From Bacteroidota bacterium (GTDB lineage: Bacteria > Bacteroidota > Bacteroidia > 2-12-FULL-35-15): a DNA stretch of 64,000 nucleotides. Of the stretch, positions 18,401 to 26,331 are shown one piece after another (the stretch's first letter is position 1; each line of letters starts with the position of its first letter). The notes beneath the pieces are model-generated. The model did no database searches and had not been told where the DNA came from. It was given only the letters and a program-made list of their open reading frames with translations. Where the stretch lies: positions 62,001-126,000 of the forward strand of contig CANFRC010000008.1 of the NCBI GenBank assembly GCA_947449315.1, written 5' to 3'. Both the position numbers and the translations under genes were made by a program.

Positions 18401-18940
18401 CATAACTACTTTGGATATTTGTTTCATTCCTTCGATCTTGTCTTTCAGATCATCGCCATATTTTTTTAATTTATTAAGATCCATGTTCCCTGCAATGTTC
18501 ACATACATAATAGGAAGATCGGAGAATGCCACTTCCAAAACATTTGGCTGACGCGTAAGATCTTTCGGAAGATCTGTAGCTGCTTTATCAACAGCATCTT
18601 TTACTTTTTGCTTTGCAATGGCAACATCCACATTTGTATTAAACTCAACAAGTATAACCGAGACATCTTGTAAGGAGGTAGAATTTAATTTTTTTACCCC
18701 TGAAATCGATTTCAATTGTTTTTCAATAGGTTTCGTAACCAAATTCTCAATATTTGTAGGAGAATTTCCTACGTATACGGTATTCACATAAATTGTCGGA
18801 ACAACAATATCCGGGAAGTTTTCTTTTGGTAATTTGTTGTAGGACATAATACCAGCAATTGCAATAAAAATGGTAAGAATATAGATACTTATTTTATTAT
18901 CAATCGCCCAGCTTGATGGTTTAAATTCTTTAAAATTCAT
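15482..18940 (-). CDS. RND-family efflux pump, inner-membrane permease
   Basis: 1152-aa proton-driven exporter of the AcrB/HAE1 superfamily. An N-terminal helix (ISIYILTIFIAIAGIMSY) is followed by a large periplasmic loop. A block of helices carries the paired aspartates of the proton relay (GIVVDDAIVVIENTHR), then come a second periplasmic loop and a C-terminal block (GVGVIALAGIVVRNGILLVEF). An extra insertion of hydrophobic segments near residues 500-560 lengthens it beyond the usual 1030-1050 aa. ATG 18940 is preferred over TTG 18946. It is the last gene of tetR-tolC-adaptor-pump. The paired aspartates suggest drug-type rather than metal-type export. Confidence 0.93.
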   Translation of the reverse strand: MNFKEFKPSSWAIDNKISIYILTIFIAIAGIMSYNKLPKENFPDIVVPTIYVNTVYVGNSPTNIENLVTKPIEKQLKSISGVKKLNSTSLQDVSVILVEFNTNVDVAIAKQKVKDAVDKAATDLPKDLTRQPNVLEVAFSDLPIMYVNIAGNMDLNKLKKYGDDLKDKIEGMKQISKVVMVGDLEREIQINVDMYKLQAANFALSDIQRAVQYENMNISGGLVPMDGMKRNLSVKAEFKSVEEIKNLVITSGSGAKMYLKDIAEVVDGNKEQESYARLEGKNVITLNIIKRSGENLIEASDKINEIIADMKVKDFPKDLKVTVTGDQSEKSRSTLHDLINTIIIGFILVTFILMFFMGVTNAIFVAASVPLSMFIAFLFMPSIGFTLNMIVLFAFLLALGIVVDDAIVVIENTHRLFDNGKRNIKVAAKMAAGEVFLPVLSGTLTTLAPFIPLAFWTGIIGKFMFFLPITLIITLLASLLVAYIINPVFAVDFMKTHEEEKAKYGKLTKLAKIQLLLYVVASVIAHLMGHSSFGNLVLFFAFFMLLHRFWLHKVIEKFQTKIWPAFQDRYTKLLFRFLNRPWMALASTLVLFVFAIVFFALRSPKVVFFPQGDPNFVYVYVKLPVGTDPAKTNKVMMQVEQKVNSVLGDSNKIVKSVITNVTKGTTDPQDQDQSDYPNKGKIAISFVDFSERHGASTGEILTSLQKLDWNIPGAEINVNKEQAGPPVSKPINIEVKGDDFDELVYNATQLKRYLDEQKITGVENLKSDFESNKPEIVFNIDRERANREGISTGSIGMEIRNAVFGAEVSKFRDDNDEYPIQLRYMYDQRNNIEALRNLKITFRDMNMGGILRSVPLSAFASVEYSNTYGGIKRKMQKRVITLGSNVTAGNNENEVAAAVEKAMKGYVAKGNVEIKMTGQQEEQAETGAFLGNAMLLSLGLILLILVTQFNSIGKPFIILTEIFFSIIGVLIGTALFKMDMSIVMTGVGVIALAGIVVRNGILLVEFAEMERADGKSLWDATVNAGRTRMTPVILTATAAILGLIPLAVGLNIDFETLLSHGNPHIYFGGDNVVFWGPLSWTMIFGLSFATFLTLLLVPAMYLIAERLKRKSAIILQYFGLPNVVMYVPFFILITRFVMYLRGIKLDYGDLDY

Positions 18941-19011
18941 AGTCAATTTATATTAATTTCATTTTAATTCGAATCATTTTGGAATGCTACCATTCTGTAT
19001 GAATCAAAAAA

Positions 19012-20118
19012 TTATTTTTTATATGCGATCAAATCTCCTTCATTTACTAGGTCGTAGCCACTTTCTAAAAGAAGATCCCCTTCTTTTAAGCCCGAAATAA
19101 TTTCCGCTTTCCCATTGTACTGTTTACCAATATTTACCAATTGTTTTTTTGCTTTATTGCCTTCGGCAACAAAAACATAAAAAGAATTGTTCTCATCTTT
19201 TTGTATGACATTTACCGGAACAATCAAAACAGGTGTCGCCGATTGGTAATCATTAATACTTAAACGTGCAACCATATTTGGATGATATTGTTTTTTATTA
19301 TCCAACAACACCTCCACGTTAAAAGTTCTGCTACTCAAATTAATTGCACGGGAAACAAAATTAACTTTCGCGATAATGGAATCATTCATGTCGGGAAAAC
19401 GAACAACAACATCAGCTCCTTTTTGGATCTTAGCAGCATAGGTTTCTGCAACATCTGCTTTCACTTTTAAGTTAGAATAGTTGATCACTCTAATGGAAGG
19501 CATTCCAGGAGAAGCAATTTGGCCAAGCTTAATATCCACGGCATCCACATTTCCATTAATCGGAGAAATTATCTTTGTCATTTTTAATTGCTCCTGTAAC
19601 GCAGCCATTTTTTTAGACATACTTTCTTTATTTGTTTTCGCTTGTAAATACTGCACTTCAGTACCAATTTTTTGTTCCCAAAGATTTTTTTGTTTCTCAT
19701 AGATTTGGGTTACAAGATCTGCATTGGTTTGCAAGTCAGAAATTTGCTGACTGATAGCGCGAGCATCTGTTTCAGCTAAAACCTGTCCTACACTAACTTC
19801 ATCACCTACTTTTACATTTATTTTTGTAATCGTTCCGGGCATTTCAGAACTCAGCGCAACATTTTCATCTGCATCTACTTTGCCTTGCACATCAATAAAA
19901 TTTCTGAACATTTCTGCTTTAAGACTAATGACAGAAACAGCCAACCCTTTTGGAGCAGAATCATTTGCGCTCAACTCTGTTTCCAAAGCTTGAATTTTTG
20001 ATTTTAATTCTGATTCTTGTTTTTTTAATTTCTCCAGCTCCGCTTTTTTGTCGTTACCTGCCGAATGACATGCTAATATTGCTAATGCTAATGTTGGTAT
20101 AAAAAATAATTTTTTCAT
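19012..20118 (-). CDS. RND efflux periplasmic adaptor (membrane fusion protein), lipoprotein
   Basis: 368-aa adaptor linking the pump to its outer-membrane channel. A lipobox ILAC puts the lipid on C17. A short coiled coil immediately after it (residues about 24-52, KKAELEKLKKQESELKSK) is followed by the biotinyl-lipoyl half (VKVGDEVSVGQVLAETDA), an alpha-hairpin, the matching lipoyl half (KIISPINGNVDAV), and barrel and membrane-proximal domains. It sits between the tolC-like and pump genes with short gaps, in one operon. Confidence 0.92.
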   Translation of the reverse strand: MKKLFFIPTLALAILACHSAGNDKKAELEKLKKQESELKSKIQALETELSANDSAPKGLAVSVISLKAEMFRNFIDVQGKVDADENVALSSEMPGTITKINVKVGDEVSVGQVLAETDARAISQQISDLQTNADLVTQIYEKQKNLWEQKIGTEVQYLQAKTNKESMSKKMAALQEQLKMTKIISPINGNVDAVDIKLGQIASPGMPSIRVINYSNLKVKADVAETYAAKIQKGADVVVRFPDMNDSIIAKVNFVSRAINLSSRTFNVEVLLDNKKQYHPNMVARLSINDYQSATPVLIVPVNVIQKDENNSFYVFVAEGNKAKKQLVNIGKQYNGKAEIISGLKEGDLLLESGYDLVNEGDLIAYKK

Positions 20119-20150
20119 TGTATCTATTTTTTGATTGAATAAGTAATTTA

Positions 20151-21494
20151 CTATTTAAGGTTTCCGTTTGCTTTATCAAAATCGATCTTTGCCACAATGG
20201 CATCAAACAAGGCATTGTAATAATTTGTCTGTGCTTCTTTTAATGCTGTTTCTGCTGAGGTTAGCTCCAAATTTGAACCCACACCTTGTTCGTATTTTAG
20301 CTTAGCAACACGCACAACTTCTTCTGCAATAGAAATATTTTTCTTTTGATTATCTAATGAGGATGAGGCATTCTGTAGCACAGTAACAGATGAAGCCAAT
20401 TCAAGATCGATGGATTTTTTTATAAAATCCATATTGTTTTCTGCTTTTTGCAATGACAATTGTGCTTGTTGTGTTCTTGCATGACCTCTTAAACCTGTGA
20501 AGATGGGGAAGGTAACTTTAGCGCCTATTAAAGCTGTAGGATACCAAGGTGTAGCAGCATTGAAAATATCAAACTCGTTTCTCATCGCAGTTTGAGACAG
20601 CGATCCATAGGCAACAGCAGTAGGTAAAAAAGCCATTTTATTACGTTTCAGATCAAGTTTTGCTAACTGATATTGCGCTTCAAATAATCCATACTCTGAA
20701 CGTTTGGCATAGTCGAATTTATCAGATGTATTGTTGGTGCCCACATCAAATTTTACATCGTCTAATTTATCCGACAAGGTAAGTGTTGCGTTGATATCCA
20801 TTCCCATCTGATATTTTAACAGATAGCTTCCTAAACCTAACAAGCGTTGAATTTTCTCTTGTTCTACTAAAAGATTGTTATAGGTAACGGTCAGTCGGTC
20901 GTAATCAATTTTTTCAACAAAGCCATTCTCCAACAAAGCTTTTGTATCATCAAGCGCTTTTTTTACCCGCACAATATTTGCATCCATCAGCTTGTTTCGT
21001 TGTTCATTTACAAGAACAGTGTAATATGCCTTGCTAACAGCAGCACATGTTTCCGTCTTAGTTCGCTGTGTGGCTATTTTTGATAATTCAACAAATGTTT
21101 TTGACGCTTTCAAACCAAGAAAATAATCACTGCTGAATAAAAGCTGTGATGCATCCAGTCCTGCTGATGCTTGATATTGCAATCCGAATTTAAGAGCAGA
21201 ATAAACTCCCGGAGGGCCACCAAAATTTGATGCAGCAACTATGCTCGTCGGCACTTCAATAAAATCTTTGAAGTCAAAACTTCCATTGATTTGAGGTAAA
21301 CCCGATCCTAAAATTTCGTTTACCTTCTTTTGTGCAATAGCTTCATCGATGATTGCATTTTTCACATCCTTTTGATTTTGCAGTGCATAATCTATTGCCT
21401 GCTTTAGAGAAAATGTATAGGACGTATTCTCTTTTGTTTGTCCAAAAGAATCCAACATCAATATACTTAATCCAATAATTATTATTCGTTTCAT
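20151..21494 (-). CDS. TolC-family outer-membrane efflux channel
   Basis: 447-aa outer-membrane factor with a signal peptide (about 1-20). It has two repeated halves of long amphipathic helices, each beginning in the family manner (FSLKQAIDYALQNQKDVKNA; RSEYGLFEAQYQLAKLDLKRNKMAFLP). The C-terminal ELTSAETALKEAQTNYYNALFDAIVAKIDF is the closing helix pair of OEP domains. It should form the trimeric exit duct of the pump encoded downstream. It is placed between the tetR regulator gene and the adaptor gene. Confidence 0.92.
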   Translation of the reverse strand: MKRIIIIGLSILMLDSFGQTKENTSYTFSLKQAIDYALQNQKDVKNAIIDEAIAQKKVNEILGSGLPQINGSFDFKDFIEVPTSIVAASNFGGPPGVYSALKFGLQYQASAGLDASQLLFSSDYFLGLKASKTFVELSKIATQRTKTETCAAVSKAYYTVLVNEQRNKLMDANIVRVKKALDDTKALLENGFVEKIDYDRLTVTYNNLLVEQEKIQRLLGLGSYLLKYQMGMDINATLTLSDKLDDVKFDVGTNNTSDKFDYAKRSEYGLFEAQYQLAKLDLKRNKMAFLPTAVAYGSLSQTAMRNEFDIFNAATPWYPTALIGAKVTFPIFTGLRGHARTQQAQLSLQKAENNMDFIKKSIDLELASSVTVLQNASSSLDNQKKNISIAEEVVRVAKLKYEQGVGSNLELTSAETALKEAQTNYYNALFDAIVAKIDFDKANGNLK

Positions 21495-21534
21495 AGTTCT
21501 ATTTTTAATCTGGTTGTGTATATATTATTTTTGA

Positions 21535-22149
21535 TTATTCATCATCCGACAGATCTTTATTCTTGTTGATCATTTTGTGTCCTTTTAGCGTACAAATGCC
21601 ATATAAAAAATGATCCAGCAACGCCAACTGTATGTCCACAATCTTAAATTTATCCAAGGGAAAAACTTCAGAATTTAATCCCATCTCAACTTGCTCAATC
21701 CTCATAATTGAAAGCACTTTTGAATTCACATCGCTTCTCACGAGCCCCTCTCTTTTGCCTCTTTCAATTGATGCTTCAATTGTTCGTGCCATACAATCAT
21801 GCTTAAATGCTTGAAAGAGATTCCAGGCTTTAGGATGATATTTTTGAAGATCATAAAATATTGTCGGATTGGTTTTTGAGAAGATGATGCTAATGTGTTT
21901 CATCATGTGAAAAACTTCCTCTATCATATTTGCGGACTCTTTCTGAATAATTTGAAATTCGATCTCATCCTCTTTTAACTTAGCAGCCATTAATGTTTCT
22001 ACCAACTCATTTTTATCACTATAAAACTGATAGATTGTTTTTTTTGATATGGCCAAATGTTTTGCAATATCATCCATTGTGATACTTTTTATCCCATACT
22101 TAAAGAAAAGCTCTTCGGCACCATGTAATATCCTTTCTTTTGTTTCCAT
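21535..22149 (-). CDS. TetR/AcrR-family repressor of the efflux operon
   Basis: 204-aa regulator. The N-terminal helix-turn-helix (residues about 5-50) contains GIKSITMDDIAKHLAISKK and TIYQFYSDKNEL, the classic TetR recognition region. The rest is an all-helical ligand-binding and dimer domain with no recognisable ligand signature. It is the first gene of the operon, a layout typical for a repressor that also controls itself. Two GGAAAC-N16-GTTTCC inverted repeats lie just upstream, one inside the operon promoter. The C-terminal tail is charged (MINKNKDLSDDE). Confidence 0.92.
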   Translation of the reverse strand: METKERILHGAEELFFKYGIKSITMDDIAKHLAISKKTIYQFYSDKNELVETLMAAKLKEDEIEFQIIQKESANMIEEVFHMMKHISIIFSKTNPTIFYDLQKYHPKAWNLFQAFKHDCMARTIEASIERGKREGLVRSDVNSKVLSIMRIEQVEMGLNSEVFPLDKFKIVDIQLALLDHFLYGICTLKGHKMINKNKDLSDDE

Positions 22150-22172
22150 TTTCTATTTAGTTAAATCCGCGG

Positions 22173-22203
22173 CAAAACTATGGAAACATTTTTTATTTCC
22201 AAA
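22173..22203 (-). promoter_or_regulatory. Promoter of the tetR-efflux operon
   Basis: On the minus strand a -33 TTTG (22200-22203) and a -7 TAGTTTTG (22173-22180) are separated by exactly 19 bases, matching TTTG-N19-TAnnTTTG. It lies 24-54 bases upstream of the tetR ATG. Confidence 0.75.
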
Positions 22204-22209
22204 GTTTCC
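22182..22209. promoter_or_regulatory. Candidate TetR operator 1 (inside promoter)
   Basis: Inverted repeat GGAAAC-N16-GTTTCC that fills the spacer between the -7 and -33 elements and covers the -33. A protein bound here should block RNA polymerase. The same repeat with equal spacing recurs at 22264-22291. Confidence 0.6.
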
Positions 22210-22263
22210 GCTCTGTTTTTCTTGCAATTGAAACTTAATGGCCTGATTACCAATAATAAAAAC

Positions 22264-22291
22264 GGAAACTATTTTTTAAGAAAATGTTTCC
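22264..22291. promoter_or_regulatory. Candidate TetR operator 2
   Basis: Second GGAAAC-N16-GTTTCC inverted repeat, 82 bases centre-to-centre from the first. Compared in the proper orientation, the two sites share CGGAAACT and, ten bases on, AAAATGTTTCCA. Confidence 0.55.
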
Positions 22292-22311
22292 AAAATGTAT
22301 TTTTTCAGGAA

Positions 22312-22341
22312 TTTACGATGACAGACTGTTTACTAATTTTG
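22312..22341 (+). promoter_or_regulatory. Plus-strand promoter-like site before an orphan terminator
   Basis: TAATTTTG (22334-22341) fits the -7 consensus perfectly. TTTA (22312-22315), 18 bases upstream, is a one-mismatch -33. Transcription would run toward the terminator at 22415-22446. Confidence 0.4.
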
Positions 22342-22347
22342 TTGATG

Positions 22348-22446
22348 ATGCTATAGATTGTTTATTTCAAAGCATAAAATCAGTATCGAAATAATCCAAA
22401 ATAACACCGTTTTAAAAAAGCCATTCTCAATAAAGAAGGGCTTTTT
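22348..22446 (+). ncRNA. Putative small RNA upstream of asnS
   Basis: A promoter-like site at 22312-22341 and an intrinsic terminator at 22415-22446 bound a unit of roughly 100 bases that has no reading frame of note and belongs to no neighbouring gene. asnS has its own promoter-like site further downstream. The start is estimated from the distance to the -7 element. An attenuated asnS leader is the other reading. Confidence 0.3.
22415..22446 (+). terminator. Orphan intrinsic terminator upstream of asnS
   Basis: Stem AAAAAGCC / GGCTTTTT, continued inward by TTCT / AGAA after one mismatch, with loop CAATAA. No gene ends here on either strand: tetR runs leftward from 22149 and asnS begins at 22538. 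Confidence 0.65.
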
Positions 22447-22457
22447 AAATTTAATAT

Positions 22458-22488
22458 ATTGTTAAACCCTAAAAAATTCGTTTTTTTG
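22458..22488 (+). promoter_or_regulatory. Candidate asnS promoter
   Basis: ATTG (22458-22461), a 19-base spacer, then TTTTTTTG (22481-22488), which differs from TAnnTTTG by one base. It lies between the orphan terminator and the asnS start. Confidence 0.35.
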
Positions 22489-22537
22489 TATGCTCCATTT
22501 TTTATCGAATTGGGAAAACAAACAAAATGATTTATCA

Positions 22538-23971
22538 ATGAAAAGAACTAAAGTGAAAGAGCTGTTAAATTCTACAGCATATGGAAATGAAGTAACTGTA
22601 ATGGGGTGGGTGCGTACATTTCGTAACAATCAATTTATTGCAATTAATGATGGTTCAACAATAAATAATATTCAGGCAGTTGTTGATTTTGAAAACACTG
22701 ATGAAACACTTTTAAAAAGACTTACTACGGGTGCCGCAATAAGCATTACAGGTGAACTCATCGAATCGTTGGGGAAAGGTCAGAAAGTGGAAGTTAAAGT
22801 GAAACACCTTGAAATACTTGGAGATAGTGACGCTGAAAAATTTCCGTTACAACCAAAAAAACACAGCCTTGAATTCTTACGCGAAATAGCTCATTTGCGA
22901 TTCAGAACAAATACCTTCAACGCGGTATTTAAGGTACGTCATACATTAGCATTCGCTATTCACCAATTTTTTAATGACAGAGGATTTGTTTATTTGCATA
23001 CCCCTATCATCACAGCATCGGATGCAGAAGGAGCTGGAGAGATGTTTCGTGTTACCAATCTAGATTTCGACAACCCACCTCGTTCAGAGGATGGTAAAGT
23101 TGATTTCAAACAAGATTTCTTTGGCCGCTCTACCAACCTTACCGTTTCGGGTCAGCTGGAAGGGGAACTTGCAGCAATGGCATTAGGAGAGATTTACACA
23201 TTCGGTCCCACATTCCGGGCAGAAAATTCTAACACCACTCGTCACCTTGCTGAATTTTGGATGATAGAACCAGAAGTTGCATTTGCTGACTTACAAGACA
23301 ACATGCAGTTAGCGGAAGACCTATTGAAATACGTGATTAAATATGCTATTGAACATTGCGCGGACGAATTGGAATTTTTAAAGAACCGTTTATTAGAAGA
23401 AGAAAAATCAAAACCTCAGGACGAACGTTCTGAATTGGATTTACTTGCTAAATTGAATTTCTGTTTGTCAAATGATTTCGAACGATTAACATACACCGAA
23501 GCGATTGACATCTTAAAAAATTCAACCCCTAATAAAAAGAAAAAATTCAAATACCTGATCGAAAATTGGGGTGCCGACCTGCAAAGTGAACACGAACGCT
23601 TTTTAGTAGAGAAACATTTCAAGAAACCTGTCATATTAACGGATTATCCAAAAGACATTAAGTCGTTTTACATGAGACAAAATGAAGATGGAAAAACAGT
23701 TGCAGCGATGGATATTTTATTTCCTGGTATTGGTGAAATAATTGGTGGATCTCAGCGAGAAGAACGAATGAGTCTGCTTGAGAAAAGAATGGATGAAATG
23801 CATATTCCTAAAGATGAACTTTACTGGTACCTGGATACCCGAAAATTTGGAACTGCCCCACACGCTGGATTCGGATTGGGGTTTGAAAGATTGGTTTTGT
23901 TTGTGACTGGAATGACAAACATTCGTGACGTAATACCTTTCCCTAGAGCTCCAAAAACTGCCGAATTTTAA
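22538..23971 (+). CDS. asnS: Asparaginyl-tRNA synthetase
   Basis: 477-aa class IIb synthetase charging tRNA-Asn. The N-terminal OB-fold anticodon-binding domain covers about residues 1-110 ([13 protein letters not shown]). The catalytic core has motif 2 ([20 protein letters not shown]) and motif 3 ([12 protein letters not shown]). PFPRAP near the C-terminus is typical of AsnRS/AspRS. ATG 22538 begins the conserved [10 protein letters not shown]; the reading frame extends 16 codons upstream without family similarity. Confidence 0.96.
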   Translation: MKRTKVKELLNSTAYGNEVTVMGWVRTFRNNQFIAINDGSTINNIQAVVDFENTDETLLKRLTTGAAISITGELIESLGKGQKVEVKVKHLEILGDSDAEKFPLQPKKHSLEFLREIAHLRFRTNTFNAVFKVRHTLAFAIHQFFNDRGFVYLHTPIITASDAEGAGEMFRVTNLDFDNPPRSEDGKVDFKQDFFGRSTNLTVSGQLEGELAAMALGEIYTFGPTFRAENSNTTRHLAEFWMIEPEVAFADLQDNMQLAEDLLKYVIKYAIEHCADELEFLKNRLLEEEKSKPQDERSELDLLAKLNFCLSNDFERLTYTEAIDILKNSTPNKKKKFKYLIENWGADLQSEHERFLVEKHFKKPVILTDYPKDIKSFYMRQNEDGKTVAAMDILFPGIGEIIGGSQREERMSLLEKRMDEMHIPKDELYWYLDTRKFGTAPHAGFGLGFERLVLFVTGMTNIRDVIPFPRAPKTAEF

Positions 23972-24118
23972 ATAGCACTATTTATTTTTTTCTTTTCTAA
24001 AAAAATAACTACATGCTATTGCGAATACCAATGACTTCAGGAATTTTAATATTGAAAATGGATTCGCACAATCGCAAATATTATCTATTTGTCGGGACAG
24101 AAATAGCAATATTTGGTT

Positions 24119-24126
24119 TACTTTTG
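24119..24126 (+). promoter_or_regulatory. Candidate -7 element of rpoN
   Basis: TACTTTTG fits TAnnTTTG exactly and lies 28 bases before the rpoN ATG. No -33 TTTG is found at 17-23 bases upstream. Confidence 0.4.
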
Positions 24127-24154
24127 TAGCAAGAAATTAGAGCGCACATACAGT

Positions 24155-25612
24155 ATGTTAAGGCAAATACAATCACAAAAATTACTACAAAAATTATCCC
24201 CTCAGCAAATCCAGCTGATGAAGTTGTTGCAGTTGCCGACTATTGCGCTTGAACAACGCATCAAAGAAGAGATGGAGATCAACCCAGCTTTGGAAGAAGG
24301 TGTTGATAATGACGAAGAAACAAACTCCGATCTGGAAGATGAAAACTACGAAGACGCTCCTGTTGATGATGACAATCAACGGGAGGATTTCAGCATCAGC
24401 GATTACATGGATGATGATGAAGGAGCATCTTATAAGCTAAAAGCAAATAATACAAGCCCTGATGAAGAACGCAAAGAGATCCCTTTTTCTGTAGGAGTTT
24501 CTTTTCAAGACAATCTGGAAAGTCAACTGGGAATGAAAGCCCTTGACGACAGAGAATATCAAATTGCCCTTAATTTGATTGGTAATTTAGATGACGATGG
24601 TTACTTGCGCAGAGACCTTAGCTCCATCGTTGATGACATCGCCTTTTCACAAAATATTACGACAACCGAAGCGGAGTTAAATGAATTATTGAAGATCATT
24701 CAGGATTTCGATCCTGCTGGTGTTGGGGCTCGCGACCTTCAAGAGTGCTTACTCATTCAGCTCAGACGAATTGAAGTTCAAACCATGATTGTTGAGCTTG
24801 CTACTGAAGTGGTAGAAAAGCAGATGGATGAATTTTCAAAAAAACATTATGATAAGATTTCCAAAAAATTAGATATTGAGGATGACCTTTTAAAGGAAGT
24901 GATTCAGGAAATTTTAAAATTGAATCCTCGCCCGGGGAACTCGATGGCTGATGGTCAGAAGAGTTTTCAACAAGTGATTGCCGACTTCATCATGATCAAT
25001 GAAGATGGGCAACTTTTACTTACTCTTAACTCCCGCAACTCTCCTGACCTCAAAGTGAGTAAAGAGTATTCTAAAATGCTGGAGGAATATTCGAAATCAA
25101 AAGACAAGAGCAGCAAAGAAGCGTCTGTATTTGTAAAACAAAAACTAGAAGGAGCAAAATGGTTCATTGATGCGATTCAACAACGAAGCTATACTCTACT
25201 ATTTACTATGAATGCAATCATGGAATATCAAAAAGATTATTTTTTGACCGGTGACGAAACCATGCTAAAACCTATGATACTGAAAGATATTGCAGAAAGA
25301 GTTAACCTTGACATTTCGACAATCTCCCGTGTTGCAAATAGTAAATATGTACAAACACCCTTCGGTACTTTTTTATTAAAATCATTTTTTAGTGAATCGC
25401 TTTCTACAGATAGTGGCGAAGAGGTTTCTACCCGTGAAGTAAAAAAAATACTGGAAGATTGTATTGCTGCGGAAAACAAAAAGAAACCTTTAACAGACGA
25501 TAAACTCACGAAAATCCTGAAAGAAAAGGGGTATAACATTGCTAGAAGAACAATTGCCAAATACCGCGAACAGCTTGAAATCCCTGTTGCACGCTTAAGA
25601 AAAGAATTATAA
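24155..25612 (+). CDS. rpoN: RNA polymerase sigma-54 factor
   Basis: 485-aa alternative sigma factor needing AAA+ activators. Region I is Gln/Leu-rich (KLLQKLSPQQIQLMKLLQLP, then INPALEEG). An acidic region II follows (residues about 42-90). The core-binding domain contains FDPAGVGARDLQECL. The HTH segment includes DISTISRVANSKYVQTPFG. The C-terminal RpoN box ARRTIAKYRE (about 463-472) reads the -24 element. ATG 24155 is chosen over an upstream in-frame GTG at 24113. No enhancer-binding protein gene lies in this window. The next gene starts immediately after the stop. Confidence 0.96.
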   Translation: MLRQIQSQKLLQKLSPQQIQLMKLLQLPTIALEQRIKEEMEINPALEEGVDNDEETNSDLEDENYEDAPVDDDNQREDFSISDYMDDDEGASYKLKANNTSPDEERKEIPFSVGVSFQDNLESQLGMKALDDREYQIALNLIGNLDDDGYLRRDLSSIVDDIAFSQNITTTEAELNELLKIIQDFDPAGVGARDLQECLLIQLRRIEVQTMIVELATEVVEKQMDEFSKKHYDKISKKLDIEDDLLKEVIQEILKLNPRPGNSMADGQKSFQQVIADFIMINEDGQLLLTLNSRNSPDLKVSKEYSKMLEEYSKSKDKSSKEASVFVKQKLEGAKWFIDAIQQRSYTLLFTMNAIMEYQKDYFLTGDETMLKPMILKDIAERVNLDISTISRVANSKYVQTPFGTFLLKSFFSESLSTDSGEEVSTREVKKILEDCIAAENKKKPLTDDKLTKILKEKGYNIARRTIAKYREQLEIPVARLRKEL

Positions 25613-26278
25613 ATGGATACAGCTCCTGTTGCCGAAAAGGATTTTGAAAAAAATCTTGCCACCATTTTTTCCTATCTATTTCATCCATTGTTAATGCCCA
25701 CGTATGGCTTTACATTCATCTTTTTTTCTACAAACTATATTTCAGATGTCACACCATTAAACTTAAAAGTGGTCATCTTGTCTGTCACTTTTATTTTTAC
25801 TTTTCTCTTACCATCGGTCAATGCATTCATTTTATTAAAAATGGGAAGAATCAAGTCGCTGGAGATGGAAACAAGTGCTGAACGCGTCATCCCATTTAGC
25901 ACTACAGCCATCTATTATTTTGCATTGTTTTATTTATTTCATCATGCAAACTTCCCTGACTTTTATAAAGTAACAGTGATTGATTTTTTAAATATTTTAA
26001 ATTTGGGAGCTGCCATTTCTATTTTACTTACGCTGATAATAAATTTCAAATGGAAAATCAGTGCTCATCTGATAGGTATAGGAGGATTAACAGGAGCGAC
26101 ACTTGGCATGATAGAAAGGTTACAGATCGACCTGCATTTCATATTTATGACTCTTCTATTTTGTTCCGGTATAATTGGCTTTGCACGTTTAAAATTAAAA
26201 GCACATACGCCTATGCAAGTATACTCAGGATTTGCTTTGGGATTTCTAGTTGAATTTGTACTTATGCTATTTTATTAA
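25613..26278 (+). CDS. PAP2-like integral membrane protein
   Basis: 221 aa with about six hydrophobic helices. The start ATG touches the rpoN stop codon, so the genes are translationally coupled. The second half resembles the PAP2 phosphatase layout: K.SAHLIGIGG (about 146-155) would be the middle motif and RLKLKAHTPMQVYSG (about 191-205) the R-x5-H motif. The usual Asp after that His is replaced by Gln, and the first KxxxxxxRP motif is not clear. It is therefore either a divergent lipid or isoprenoid phosphatase or a non-catalytic relative. Confidence 0.6.
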   Translation: MDTAPVAEKDFEKNLATIFSYLFHPLLMPTYGFTFIFFSTNYISDVTPLNLKVVILSVTFIFTFLLPSVNAFILLKMGRIKSLEMETSAERVIPFSTTAIYYFALFYLFHHANFPDFYKVTVIDFLNILNLGAAISILLTLIINFKWKISAHLIGIGGLTGATLGMIERLQIDLHFIFMTLLFCSGIIGFARLKLKAHTPMQVYSGFALGFLVEFVLMLFY

Positions 26279-26331
26279 AAGGTCTTCATAAAGCAAAAGG
26301 CCCTTCTCGAAACATTCAGAAAAAAGGGATT

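Larger units (their letters stand above)
22150..22537. other. Regulatory region between tetR operon and asnS
   Basis: This 388-base divergent gap carries no protein gene. It holds, left to right: the tetR operon promoter overlapped by an inverted repeat, a second matching inverted repeat, a plus-strand promoter-like site, an intrinsic terminator, and a separate promoter-like site for asnS. Each is listed on its own. Confidence 0.6.

Noticed and set aside
22415-22446. T-box leader controlling asnS
   Set aside because: No T-box bulge sequence or specifier loop is visible, T-boxes are not usual in Bacteroidota, and a closer promoter-like site exists after the terminator.
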